Part shown: piece after piece, positions 41,968-50,614 of the stretch
How the letters are laid out: each line of letters begins with the position of its first letter
How positions within the stretch are numbered: the stretch's first letter is position 1
NCBI GenBank assembly: GCA_001595785.1
Contig: LSSJ01000005.1
Span: 32,137 to 96,136 of the forward strand
Reading direction: 5' to 3'
DNA: 64,000 bases
Source of the DNA: Euryarchaeota archaeon SM23-78
Lineage (GTDB): Archaea; Nanobdellota; Nanobdellia; Woesearchaeales; SM23-78
The notes under the pieces: generated by a model
The model's input: the letters and a program-made list of their open reading frames with translations, nothing else
Told to the model about the DNA's origin: nothing
The model's database searches: none
Made by a program: the position numbers and the translations under genes

Positions 41968-42303
41968 ATGAGACTACCCTCAACAGTAAGATTTGCAGAT
42001 GATAAAGTTAAAAAAGAGTTTTACAAATTAGAAAATGGAAATGATTCTGATAAAGAACTCTTTAAATTCATTAATCAAGCAATGGATAATCTTGAAGATA
42101 ATACTTTTTGTGGAATACAAATACCAAAAAAACTAATTCCAAAAGAATATATTAAGAAATATAAGATTAAAAACCTATGGAAATATGATTTGCCAAGAGG
42201 CTGGAGATTAATGTACTCAATAGTAGGAGAAGAAGTGATTATTATTTGCCTAATTCTTGAATGGTTTGATCATAAAGATTATGAGAGAAGATTTAGATAT
42301 TAA
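41968..42303 (+). CDS. RelE/ParE-like toxin
   Basis: The ATG at 41968 starts MRLPSTVRFADDKVKKEFYKL; 111 residues. The RelE fold signature is at the end: YKIKNLWKYDLPRGWRLMYSIVG and ICLILEWFDHKDYERRFRY. The family cleaves mRNA on the ribosome. No classical RelB antitoxin is adjacent; instead the two neighbours are paralogous winged-helix-like proteins, which could serve as antitoxins. Confidence 0.8.
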   Translation: MRLPSTVRFADDKVKKEFYKLENGNDSDKELFKFINQAMDNLEDNTFCGIQIPKKLIPKEYIKKYKIKNLWKYDLPRGWRLMYSIVGEEVIIICLILEWFDHKDYERRFRY

Positions 42304-42366
42304 TGATTAAAAAATGTTTTTCTTCACTAATTTTATCCAAAATAACAACTTTTAAATATAACTTGT

Positions 42367-42382
42367 TATATCAATTGATATA
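42367..42382 (+). promoter_or_regulatory. Second copy of the palindromic operator
   Basis: TATATCAATTGATATA, identical to the core of the operator at 41587-41602, lies five bases before the ATG at 42388. The upstream context TTTAAATATAACTTG supplies a TATA-like element. Confidence 0.72.
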
Positions 42383-42387
42383 TCAAA

Positions 42388-42669
42388 ATGAAAACTGTTA
42401 AAATACTTAGATTCCCTCGCTTAGACACCATTCTAATGGTAGAGGTCTTTATTAAGGAGTTCAGTGGAGAGTATAAGAAAAGAGCCCTTTGGGAGGCTTT
42501 GCCTAAGAAAATGATGTATCAGACGTTCAACGTGATAGTCGAATATTTACTTTATTCCCATAAAATAAAGATTAACAAAGAAGGAAGGATTGAGTGGAAA
42601 GAAAAAAAAGAGCCAGAAACAGAGTACAAACACTTCTATATCCCTTATCATTTCACCCAATATAGCTAG
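42388..42669 (+). CDS. Small winged-helix-like protein, paralogue 2
   Basis: 93 residues, paralogous to the gene at 41605 over about 60 positions. It has a basic, acidic-mixed tail (KEKKEPETEYKHFYIPYHF) not found in the first copy. Its last 17 bases overlap the convergent PAC2 gene. The palindrome upstream suggests co-regulation with paralogue 1. Confidence 0.62.
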   Translation: MKTVKILRFPRLDTILMVEVFIKEFSGEYKKRALWEALPKKMMYQTFNVIVEYLLYSHKIKINKEGRIEWKEKKEPETEYKHFYIPYHFTQYS

Positions 42670-43429
42670 TATCCTTGGGTGAGAGCTCTCTAAGCTTCTC
42701 CTGCTCTAACAGCTCATGTTGAATAGCCTTGGGTTTCATTTCCTTCTCAAAGCCCTTGATATCCTTCTCAACCTTTTTCATGTCAATACCTAGCTTATAC
42801 TTCTTCTCAAGCATTTTCATAAGCTCTTTGGCTCCTCTAAGACCAATGTGCATAGGATGGCCATAAGTCTCTGCTAGTAGAGAAACAGCTCTTATACCCT
42901 TATCCTTGCTTAAACCCAGCAGAAGGCCTGATATGCCCATTATAGGCCCTACAACACCGTATAGCTTGTTACTTGCTCCTAGCTTTACAAATTCCTCTAT
43001 AAACTTTTTATCATTTCCAGTGCAGTAAACCTTGGGCTTAGAAGGAGGCTCTTGCAAACCAATACCTCCAAGAGTGATTATTTCCTTGCATTTATGCTTC
43101 TCAGCATAATCAATGACAACATTGGCAAAAGCATATGAGTCACGCTCCTTCATGGGTTGGACATCACCTACTAAGAACAAAAAGTCCTTGTTATTCTTTT
43201 TTTTATGAAAAAGCTCAATCTTAGGCAATTCTACTAGGTTATCCTCATTAACAAACACAGAGTTAGGCAAACAATAAGATAAGAAAGAAACCAGCTTATT
43301 TGCCTTTAACTGGTCCACAATAAGATCAGCAGCTATCTTACCCACATTACCAATCCCAGGCATACCTTCTATAAGGATGGGCTTGGAAAGCTTTACTCTC
43401 CTGATTGTTTTGATTTTCCAGTCAGACAT
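42653..43429 (-). CDS. PAC2-family proteasome assembly chaperone
   Basis: About 258 residues (ATG at 43429; a TTG at 43441 is possible). Motifs: ILIEGMPGIGNVGKIAADLIVDQL, FLFLVGDVQP, IITLGGIGLQEPPSKPKVYCTGND, and AVSLLAETYGHPMHIGLRGAKELM. PAC2/PbaB proteins help assemble proteasome rings. In many archaea it lies downstream of Nop10 in the L44e-S27e series, as here apart from an insertion. Confidence 0.9.
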   Translation of the reverse strand: MSDWKIKTIRRVKLSKPILIEGMPGIGNVGKIAADLIVDQLKANKLVSFLSYCLPNSVFVNEDNLVELPKIELFHKKKNNKDFLFLVGDVQPMKERDSYAFANVVIDYAEKHKCKEIITLGGIGLQEPPSKPKVYCTGNDKKFIEEFVKLGASNKLYGVVGPIMGISGLLLGLSKDKGIRAVSLLAETYGHPMHIGLRGAKELMKMLEKKYKLGIDMKKVEKDIKGFEKEMKPKAIQHELLEQEKLRELSPKDTSYIG

Positions 43430-43521
43430 CTTGAAATTCAAGAATAAGAGGTGGTTTATAAAGGTTGTTGATAATAAAATTTATCGATATATTTATATAA
43501 CATTATTACTAGAATCTCTCT

Positions 43522-44064
43522 ATGGTAAAGAAATGGGTTACTCATGTATTGTTCTTTCTTTTTTGTATTTTCTTTTTTATTGCTTTTCTGATTTTTCCAC
43601 GACCATTGCAGTTCTATCATACGATTAACACCGGAATTATCTTAGCTGCTCCTGGACTGAATGTTGATGTGAAACCACATGATGGAGGTGGTGCTAGCCT
43701 AATAAATCATGGTGAGGAGTTCACTGTTAATTATGTCAAAATTTTTCTAGAAGATAATCAAGAGGCTTTTTTGTGTGGCAGTGATTTGCATATAACAACT
43801 GCGTGCAGTTCTATCATTAATTATCCTTATGAAAATAAATGCAATGATGAATATAATCAGGTTGTTGTTGAGGAAGTCTTGCATTTCTGCCAGATTAACG
43901 GAGGATGGGAGTTTGACACAGATAAAGGAAAGATTAGAGGATACACCAATCTCAAAAGGAACATGAGTGGCAGTATATGGTTGTTTATTCTTTTCAGCCT
44001 CCTATCTTTAGGCTCACTTGTATTGTTCATAATTAGATTCTCAAAAAAAGCTAATTTGAGGTGA
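43522..44064 (+). CDS. Two-span membrane protein with extracellular domain
   Basis: 180 residues: an N-terminal membrane segment (VLFFLFCIFFFIAFLIF), a ~115-residue external domain with Cys residues (EAFLCGSDLHITTACSSI, ENKC), and a C-terminal membrane segment (WLFILFSLLSLGSLVLFIIRF). No family recognised. It overlaps the next gene by its stop codon region and is on the strand opposite to the ribosomal operon it interrupts. Confidence 0.65.
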   Translation: MVKKWVTHVLFFLFCIFFFIAFLIFPRPLQFYHTINTGIILAAPGLNVDVKPHDGGGASLINHGEEFTVNYVKIFLEDNQEAFLCGSDLHITTACSSIINYPYENKCNDEYNQVVVEEVLHFCQINGGWEFDTDKGKIRGYTNLKRNMSGSIWLFILFSLLSLGSLVLFIIRFSKKANLR

Positions 44065-44069
44065 TATTC

Positions 44070-44327
44070 ATGAACAAACTAAGCGTTAAGGGCTTTGCTA
44101 TTGCCTTTGGAGTTTCCTGGGGCTTGCTGGTGCTCTCCATAGACTGGTTTGCTGCCTTATTTAAGTGGGGAACCAGTCTTGCAAACGGGCTTTCCTCGCT
44201 CTACCTTTGGTCAGGACCCTCGTTTCTAGGAGGAATAATCGGAGCACTCTGGGGCTTTGTAGACGGAGCAATTGGCGGAGCAATCATTGCCTTGGTATAC
44301 AACTGGGTTGTTAAAAAGAAGAAGTAA
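44070..44327 (+). CDS. Small membrane protein, phage-holin-like annotation family
   Basis: The ATG at 44070 has GAGGTGAT upstream. 85 residues: LSVKGFAIAFGVSWGLLVLSIDWFAALFKWGTSL and FLGGIIGALWGFVDGAIGGAIIALVYNWVVKKKK. It is a small glycine-rich two-helix protein often labelled bacteriophage holin in archaeal and bacterial genomes. It probably sits in the membrane with the protein before it; a holin role is not implied. Confidence 0.72.
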   Translation: MNKLSVKGFAIAFGVSWGLLVLSIDWFAALFKWGTSLANGLSSLYLWSGPSFLGGIIGALWGFVDGAIGGAIIALVYNWVVKKKK

Positions 44328-44338
44328 ATTATTTTTTT

Positions 44339-44500
44339 CTATTTTATTTTCTGCCCCTCCTTCCACTTCCTCCTATACTTCCCATACTTATCTTCTGGGC
44401 TGTACTTGGGAGGTTTGGGCCTTGCTCTTTTTCCTCCGCACTTGCATTTTTCAGAAAGACCATAACTGCCGCACTTAGGGCATTTAAGAATATGGTTCAT
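44339..44500 (-). CDS. nop10: Ribosome biogenesis protein Nop10
   Basis: A 53-residue protein found by reading the minus strand: MNHILKCPKCGSYGLSEKCK, then a basic segment and PPKYSPEDKYGKYRRKW. The zinc cysteines (CPKC and CKC) and the PPKYSPEDKYGKYR core are diagnostic. Nop10 is a core subunit of H/ACA ribonucleoproteins that guide pseudouridylation. It starts 14 bases after aIF2-alpha. Confidence 0.95.
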   Translation of the reverse strand: MNHILKCPKCGSYGLSEKCKCGGKRARPKPPKYSPEDKYGKYRRKWKEGQKIK

Positions 44501-44514
44501 TTTTATTATCTTGA

Positions 44515-45294
44515 TTATTTTTCCTGCCTTTCAAACTTTATCTCGCCTTTTTTCTGCTCTATGAACTTGGTCATCTTTTCTTGTATCTCCTTGAAAACTG
44601 CTTCTGCTTGCTTGTAATCCTTGGCTGTGATTAGCATTCTGTAAGTACCTCCTCCTAGGTAGTTGACTTGCACTTGCGGCTCTGTGTCTTTTGCTATTCC
44701 AAAGGCTTGCTTCACTATTTCTAAGCCGTTCTCATCATAAGTTTTAATCATGATCTTGGTTATTATCTCAACTTTTCTTGGTTTTATTTTTTCTCTTATA
44801 AGCTCTTCTAGTTTTGTAGCCAGCTCTTTTTTAATCCCCAGTTTCTCTAATGAAGCATTGCTCTCCACAACATCTTCAAAGGCTTGGAAGAGCCAGTCGT
44901 AATCCTTCATAATAATGGGTGCTATCTCATTGTAGATTTCTTGTGCAGGTTTTTTCATTCTCTCAGACAGACTTGTTATTATTTTTTCTGCTTTCTGTTC
45001 TTGCTTTATGGCTTCTGTCTTGCTCCTTCTCTGGGAATCATTAACTCTTCTAAGAGACAAGTCAATATGTCCTCTCTCCTCATTAACATTAATAACCTTG
45101 CACACAACTTTTTTTCCTTCAGTAACAAAATCCCTTATATTCCTTATCCTGCCAGGGCTAACCTCTGAAATATGGATTAAACCTTGTTTGTCATACTCAT
45201 CAAGCTGGACAGTTACTGCATGATACTGTATCTTGGTGACTGTGCAGAACACCAGTTCTCCTTCCTCTGGAAAGCCCTCTCTTCTAAGAAACAT
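44515..45294 (-). CDS. eif2a: Translation initiation factor 2 subunit alpha
   Basis: 259 residues: an N-terminal S1 domain (GELVFCTVTKIQYHAVTVQLDEYDKQGLIHISEVSPGRI), helical middle (YDWLFQAFEDVVES) and the C-terminal domain with VQVNYLGGGTYRMLITAKDYKQAE. It is part of the heterotrimeric aIF2 that delivers initiator tRNA. It follows S27e and precedes Nop10 in the usual order. Confidence 0.95.
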   Translation of the reverse strand: MFLRREGFPEEGELVFCTVTKIQYHAVTVQLDEYDKQGLIHISEVSPGRIRNIRDFVTEGKKVVCKVINVNEERGHIDLSLRRVNDSQRRSKTEAIKQEQKAEKIITSLSERMKKPAQEIYNEIAPIIMKDYDWLFQAFEDVVESNASLEKLGIKKELATKLEELIREKIKPRKVEIITKIMIKTYDENGLEIVKQAFGIAKDTEPQVQVNYLGGGTYRMLITAKDYKQAEAVFKEIQEKMTKFIEQKKGEIKFERQEK

Positions 45295-45327
45295 TTATTT
45301 TTTACCTCTAACTGATTTCTTTACCTC

Positions 45328-45510
45328 TCATTCAAGCACTTCCAGCACTCTTGCCTTTACCCTGGTCTTGCCACCAGTAGGTTCTGCTAATACCTTATCA
45401 CACACCAAGCACTTAATCTTTGAAGCTGACTTGCCAAACACTATCTGCTCATTCTTGCACTTAGGACATCTTAATTTGATGAACTTGCTTGTTGGTTCTT
45501 TGAGTTCCAT
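45328..45510 (-). CDS. rps27e: Small ribosomal subunit protein S27e
   Basis: 60 residues from the ATG at 45510: MELKEPTSKFIKLRCPKCKN and KIKCLVCDKVLAEPTGGKTRVKARVLEVLE. The four zinc-binding cysteines (CPKC, CLVC) are intact. It stands before aIF2-alpha as in most archaea. Confidence 0.94.
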   Translation of the reverse strand: MELKEPTSKFIKLRCPKCKNEQIVFGKSASKIKCLVCDKVLAEPTGGKTRVKARVLEVLE

Positions 45511-45624
45511 AGTAAAACCTCCTAATATATTTATACCAGTATGATTCAGACGAAAGAATAAGTGATGATTTATAAAGGTTGTTGAATGATAAAGTTTAAA
45601 TATACTTAATACTAAAAAAACAGT

Positions 45625-46149
45625 ATGCATATTTCAAATGGAATAAAATATGGTCTTTCAATTGGGTTTGCACTTGCATTTGTTCTTACCTTCATCTTTA
45701 TAGGAACACTAAACTGTGATGTATGCAGATCTGAAGCTATAATTCTCTTCCTGGAATTTCTAATTCCGCTACTTGTAATTGGGGGGTTTATTGGTTGGTT
45801 TATTGACAAACCAAGAAAAGAGACTCAGAAACCAGGTTATTATGGTATAGCAACAATTATATTTTTTATCTTATCAATATTAACAAATATATTCATTATT
45901 GATTTCTGGGGTTTTTCATTCAGATTTGGTGTGCCCACCTTTTTCCTTAAGTTTGTAATTATGACACTAGCAACCCTATCCCATCTTGGAGGATTATGTG
46001 TTGCTATCAGAACAATTAAAGTAACAAAAGGAACTGGTTTAAAATTTTATAGAATTATTTCAATAATTTCATTATTCTATTTTATTCCATTCTCAATAAT
46101 TAGTCTTTTTGCACTCTTACCTATAATTCCTGAATTATTCTTATCATAA
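45625..46149 (+). CDS. Multi-span membrane protein of unknown function
   Basis: 174 residues with about five hydrophobic segments (YGLSIGFALAFVLTFIFIG, ILFLEFLIPLLVIGGFIGWF, IATIIFFILSILTNIFII, and two near the end). No family recognised. It sits on the plus strand between L44e and S27e, which are usually adjacent, so it is likely an insertion. Confidence 0.65.
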   Translation: MHISNGIKYGLSIGFALAFVLTFIFIGTLNCDVCRSEAIILFLEFLIPLLVIGGFIGWFIDKPRKETQKPGYYGIATIIFFILSILTNIFIIDFWGFSFRFGVPTFFLKFVIMTLATLSHLGGLCVAIRTIKVTKGTGLKFYRIISIISLFYFIPFSIISLFALLPIIPELFLS

Positions 46150-46168
46150 TAATTGTAAAAATAAGAAC

Positions 46169-46486
46169 TCACACAAACTCCAGCCTCTTAGCCCTGAAAC
46201 CTTTAGCCTGAGCATGAGTCTTATTGCATTCTTTGCAAGTATACCTAAAGTCTGTCTTCTTGCTCAGCTTCTTACCTGCAAGTTTCCACTTGCCTACTGC
46301 TGGCTTTGAATACTTGCCATGACCACCAGCTCCTCTTCTCTGCCCTCTCCTCTTAAGCCTTTTAGTAGAACCCCTAGATATAGGATGAGCAGCATTCCTA
46401 CCCTTTTTCTTAGCCAGGGTTACTTTGTGCTCTGTGTGCTTCTTGCAGTAAGGACAGTATCTCTTAACAATCTTTTTTAGTTTCAT
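46169..46486 (-). CDS. rpl44e: Large ribosomal subunit protein L44e
   Basis: 105 residues: VKRYCPYCKKHTEHKVTLAKK, KGRNAAHPISRGSTKRLKRRG, and the second zinc pair YTCKECNKTHAQAKGFRAKRLEFV. It lies near the ribosomal E site. It heads the conserved L44e-S27e-aIF2-alpha-Nop10 series. Confidence 0.95.
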   Translation of the reverse strand: MKLKKIVKRYCPYCKKHTEHKVTLAKKKGRNAAHPISRGSTKRLKRRGQRRGAGGHGKYSKPAVGKWKLAGKKLSKKTDFRYTCKECNKTHAQAKGFRAKRLEFV

Positions 46487-46538
46487 TTTATGTCTTATCG
46501 TCGTTGGAGCAGGTATGGGTTTAAAAAGCTTTTGCTAT

Positions 46539-47258
46539 TCACAATGACTCAGCACTGCCTTTCTTCACCAGAATATCAGCTATTATAGTATCTAATTCTA
46601 CTTCATCACCTTCATTAAAAGGGCCTAGGGCTTGGCCTTGGGCACCCACGAATTGAGGCACAGCAGTGGTTATCCTGATTTTCTTTTTTCCTTCTCGTGA
46701 AGCCTCTGGCTGAGCGAGAGACAAAGCTTCTTTTTCTTTTATTTCACTTTCTTGCTTAAGCTCTTCTTTTTCTTTAGGTTCTTCTTTAACTTCTGCTTTC
46801 ACTTCTTTTTTTACTTCTTCTTCAACTCCCTCTTCTTTCTTAATATTATTAAACTCTTTTAAATGAAGGATAGCATCCAACACACTATCCTTGTACTTGG
46901 TTAACAACCCAACCTGCTCTTTAAAGAACTCTTTTTCTGAAGGTAAAAGATTGGTAGTGTCAATAATATCAGAACCGGTTCTGGCCTTGCTCATAGCCAT
47001 GTTAATAACCTTTTTCTCCCTGCGTTCATACAACTCCTTTATAATCCTTCTGATGTTCTGGAACTGTATCTTGAGCTTCTCACGCTCAGCAGATACAAAT
47101 AACTCGTCTCCTTTTTTGCTAAGAGCCTCCTTTTTCTCTTTTAGGTAAGCAAGTACTTGTTCATAAAAGTCTTTGTCAAGTTTTTGAAGCTCCTCCCGAT
47201 TCTTCTCTCTTCTCAGAAGGTCAAACAGAGTCTCATAAGTAATCCTGATATCAACCAT
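46539..47258 (-). CDS. GINS complex subunit (Gins51-like)
   Basis: The ATG at 47258 starts MVDIRITYETLFDLLRREKNREELQKL; about 239 residues. The helical A-domain is followed by a long Glu/Lys linker and a small beta B-domain, IRITTAVPQFVGAQGQALGPFNEGDEVELDTIIADILVKKGSAE. A-linker-B order with the FVG-x-GP-x-GD pattern fits Gins51. GINS joins MCM and a GAN/RecJ nuclease in the replicative helicase complex. Confidence 0.85.
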   Translation of the reverse strand: MVDIRITYETLFDLLRREKNREELQKLDKDFYEQVLAYLKEKKEALSKKGDELFVSAEREKLKIQFQNIRRIIKELYERREKKVINMAMSKARTGSDIIDTTNLLPSEKEFFKEQVGLLTKYKDSVLDAILHLKEFNNIKKEEGVEEEVKKEVKAEVKEEPKEKEELKQESEIKEKEALSLAQPEASREGKKKIRITTAVPQFVGAQGQALGPFNEGDEVELDTIIADILVKKGSAESL

Positions 47259-47346
47259 TAGCAAAAGAAAAAATACAGGGTTTATATAGTTTGCTGTGAT
47301 AGAAATGAACACTATTTTTAAATAAAAGCATATTCTAACAAAAATT

Positions 47347-48558
47347 ATGGCGGTTTTAACCTTCCAAGACCTTAAATTTGTTGATGAGAAAACCCGTGTA
47401 AAGGTGTATTTCCTTAGAATATATTATTTCTATCTCCCAAAGGATGACTTGGCTAAGATTGCATCTTTCAAAATTAAACCTAGCAGTATTGAATTCAACT
47501 GCTCTGAAAAAAGAGCTATTAACAAGTTCAACCAATTGCTCAGTAAAGGCTTTGAAAGCCTGATTTGCTCTGTTAATAACAAGAAAGCAGTGTACATTCA
47601 TAAGAACTCTGGCATCCCATTAATAGGAACAGGGGTTTTTGGTCTTATTGACAGGAACACTAACTGCATTGAGGTAAAACCTTTGACAGCCTGCAACCTT
47701 GACTGTCCTTTCTGCAGTGTTGATGCTGGTCTTAGCACTAGAAAAGTTACTGGTTATGTTGTTGAAAAGGATTACTTAGTAGAGGAGTTTAATAAATTAA
47801 TAGAGAACAAAAAGCATCCTGTTGAGGCTCATATTGGTCCACAAGGCGAACCCTTGCTCTATGCACCTTTGGTTGAGTTAATAAAAGACTTGAAAAAGAC
47901 TCCAAAGGTTAAAATCATATCTATTGATACTAATGGCACATTATTAACTAAAGAATTGGTTGATGAACTAGTTGATGCAGGAATAACCCGGCTTAACATT
48001 TCCCTTAATGCCCTTGACGAGAAAAAGTGCAAATTCCTTGCAGGCACTCATTACAATTTAAAACATATGTTAAACATGATTGAGTATGCTAGTAAAAAAA
48101 CCAATGTATTAATCGCTCCTTGCATAGTACCCACTCTTAATGATGAAGAATTAAAAGAATTAATAAATCTTGGCAAGGACTTGAGCTCTGGTTTTCCTGT
48201 GCTTGGCATTCAGAACTTTCTTAATTATAAGCGGGGAAGGAATCCTGTTAAGCAGAGGTCATGGGAAGAGTTCTTTAACATGCTGAAACCTTTTGAAAAA
48301 AGATATGGTCTTAAACTAAAGCTATGCAGAGAAGATTTTGGTATAAAGCCAGATACCAAGCTTGAAAAGCCATTCAAGAAAAAGCAAATAGTAAAGGCAA
48401 GGGTTATGTGTGAAGGTCCTCTGAGAGGAGAAAAGATAGGTGTATACAAGCACAGGGCTATTATTGTTGAAAAAGCACATGATGTTCGTATGAATTCAAA
48501 AGTAAAAGTGCTTATAATCAGGGACAAGCATAATATCTTTAGAGGGGTTAAACAGTAA
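47347..48558 (+). CDS. Radical SAM enzyme with C-terminal TRAM-like domain
   Basis: 403 residues. The cluster motif is CNLDCPFCSVDAG (CxxxCxxC), with GPQGEPLLYAPLVELI, ISIDTNGTLLT and RLNISLNALDEKKC in the SAM barrel. The C-terminal ~65 residues (GVYKHRAIIVEKAHDVRMNSKVKVLIIRDKHN) look like a TRAM or OB RNA-binding domain, hinting at an RNA substrate. It resembles the archaeal COG2100-type family, of unsettled function. Confidence 0.82.
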   Translation: MAVLTFQDLKFVDEKTRVKVYFLRIYYFYLPKDDLAKIASFKIKPSSIEFNCSEKRAINKFNQLLSKGFESLICSVNNKKAVYIHKNSGIPLIGTGVFGLIDRNTNCIEVKPLTACNLDCPFCSVDAGLSTRKVTGYVVEKDYLVEEFNKLIENKKHPVEAHIGPQGEPLLYAPLVELIKDLKKTPKVKIISIDTNGTLLTKELVDELVDAGITRLNISLNALDEKKCKFLAGTHYNLKHMLNMIEYASKKTNVLIAPCIVPTLNDEELKELINLGKDLSSGFPVLGIQNFLNYKRGRNPVKQRSWEEFFNMLKPFEKRYGLKLKLCREDFGIKPDTKLEKPFKKKQIVKARVMCEGPLRGEKIGVYKHRAIIVEKAHDVRMNSKVKVLIIRDKHNIFRGVKQ

Positions 48559-50451
48559 TCACCCCCCGCCGAATATTCTCTTAAAAAAATTCCCAATTGC
48601 GTTTATTATTACCCTGAAGAAGCCTGGTTTTTTCTCTGCTTCCTGCTTAGGTTGGGGTTGTTGCTCTTGTTCTGGTTGAGTTTCTTCTTCCTCTTCTTCC
48701 TCTTCTTCCTTAGGCTCAGGGAAAGTGACCTTTACAGTGGTTGTCTTGTCATCAAAATAGTCTTTGCCTTCAATAATTGCAGTGGTTGTTATTTCAAACT
48801 CTTGGCTTTCAAAAGTAAGAGGAACATGTAGCTTATAGGTGTAAGCCTGGATAACGCCGCTCTTAGTAAAATATATTAGGTCCTCTGAGTCTCCTCCAAG
48901 CAGAATAAGGTCCTCATGGTATTTATCACTCACATTCACATTAATTGCTTCCTCATTATTATTCCTTATCTTAACAGTGACTGTAACATTAGTGCCTGCA
49001 ACCACTTCTGTTTTATCAACACTTTGCTCTATGGATATGGCCTCGGCTATAGGAGTCACTTTAATAGAATCTTTTTTTGAGAAATTAAAATTCTCATAAG
49101 TAGTGGTTTCATAGCTTCCGGTTACTTCTATCTCAAACGTCTTTTCCTGGTCAAGAAAAGGAACTCTCAAAGTATCATTAACTATTAGAGTCTGAGTCTT
49201 GCCAGGTATTAGTTCTGAGAGCTCTACATCCAGGTCTGTAAATAACTCACTCTTAATACTGGCTGTTATGTCTCTGAAACCCACCTTTTCATTCGGATTC
49301 TTTACTGAGAAAGCAACTCTGAAAGTGCTTCCCTCAGAAACACTCTTATCCTTAACAGATAGGATGGGTACTAGTTGTGAAACCTTAGCAGTAAGAGTTA
49401 TGTTTGTTTGTTCAGAGAAATTCTTATTCTCAAAGTCTCTGATTTTGATGTTGATAGGTATTTTATAAGTGCCTGCCTTAGCAGGCGCTAACAAGAGGTT
49501 TAAAATCTTGTACTTCTCTGGTTCTATCAGACCCTGCCAGAAATATTTGTCATCCACGATCTCTAAATCCTTGGGCGAGGTTGGAACAGATAGTAAATCA
49601 GGTATTTCTATGAAGAGCTCTTCCACTGTGATATCATCTGAGACTTTATTATCTATTCTTATGTTCAGAGCCGCTTGTTTAGTAGTGACTTCGAAATTAT
49701 TAGGAGAAAGGGTTGGTTTGAACTCATAAGGCTTGATCACTTTTATAGTGGTACCACCAACCTTTACCTCATTCTTTACCCCATTATATATATAACTAGC
49801 GTTTGGTTTAGTAACAAAGTCAATGTAATCGGTAATCTTGAACTTATAGGTAAAGGTTTCTTCTTCATCAGGAAGAAGGGTTGCAGTAAAAAATACACTG
49901 CTAGAAGTGCTCTCTACATCTGAAGATGAAGCTGTAATAAAAACTCCTTCTGGAACACCATCTGTGAAGGTAAATGCTTTTGCAGTCTCAGTGCCACTGT
50001 TCTTAACAGTAACAGTAACAGTAACTTCCTCGTTAAGCTCAGAATTAGTGGTTGAAAAGCTTCTTGAAACACTCACACTAGGGCCATGAGACAATACTGT
50101 AAATTTTATCCCTGCATAAACAGTTCCTCCCTCAAATTTTATAGGGTCACCCTTTTCTGCGCCTTCCCTATCCTTGAATATCTCGTCTACACAGTACTTC
50201 CTGGTAGGTGTTGTTTTACACGCCCCCTCCACAATAACATAGGAAACATTATTAACCTCCAGAAGAACCGAGGTGTCATAAAAATCAAAATGAGTTATAA
50301 GATAAACATCTCCCTCAACAGTAAAAGTGTCTCCTGAGTAATGCCAAGCACTGTGAATGGTTTTTGCATTAACAATAGAAGAGAACAATACTAAAAAAGC
50401 TAAAATTCCAAGCAATACACAGCCTTTTTTTAACAAATCCATTGATTTCAT
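48559..50451 (-). CDS. Secreted repeat-domain protein (CARDB/DUF11-like)
   Basis: 630 residues with a signal peptide (KKGCVLLGILAFLVLFSSIVNA) and several beta-sandwich repeats of ~100 residues: VSVSRSFSTTNSELNEEVTV, VTVTVTVKNSGTETAKAFTF and AGTNVTVTVKIRNNNEEAIN. A Glu/Gln/Pro linker leads to a basic amphipathic end (FFRVIINAIGNFFKRIFGGG) that could bind the membrane. It is convergent and touching the radical SAM gene. It is probably a cell-surface spacer or adhesion protein. Confidence 0.78.
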   Translation of the reverse strand: MKSMDLLKKGCVLLGILAFLVLFSSIVNAKTIHSAWHYSGDTFTVEGDVYLITHFDFYDTSVLLEVNNVSYVIVEGACKTTPTRKYCVDEIFKDREGAEKGDPIKFEGGTVYAGIKFTVLSHGPSVSVSRSFSTTNSELNEEVTVTVTVKNSGTETAKAFTFTDGVPEGVFITASSSDVESTSSSVFFTATLLPDEEETFTYKFKITDYIDFVTKPNASYIYNGVKNEVKVGGTTIKVIKPYEFKPTLSPNNFEVTTKQAALNIRIDNKVSDDITVEELFIEIPDLLSVPTSPKDLEIVDDKYFWQGLIEPEKYKILNLLLAPAKAGTYKIPINIKIRDFENKNFSEQTNITLTAKVSQLVPILSVKDKSVSEGSTFRVAFSVKNPNEKVGFRDITASIKSELFTDLDVELSELIPGKTQTLIVNDTLRVPFLDQEKTFEIEVTGSYETTTYENFNFSKKDSIKVTPIAEAISIEQSVDKTEVVAGTNVTVTVKIRNNNEEAINVNVSDKYHEDLILLGGDSEDLIYFTKSGVIQAYTYKLHVPLTFESQEFEITTTAIIEGKDYFDDKTTTVKVTFPEPKEEEEEEEEETQPEQEQQPQPKQEAEKKPGFFRVIINAIGNFFKRIFGGG

Positions 50452-50614
50452 AACAGATTTTATCCTGAAATCCTAGATATAAATAATTTTCTATTATTAA
50501 TCTGATGAAATCCTGGGCTCAGGGCTTAAACCTGGAATGTTAATCTGAATTGTTAATCATCAAAAAGAAATAAGAGAAAAAAGAAAAATAAAAAGAAAAG
50601 AAAAAATTTTTTGC

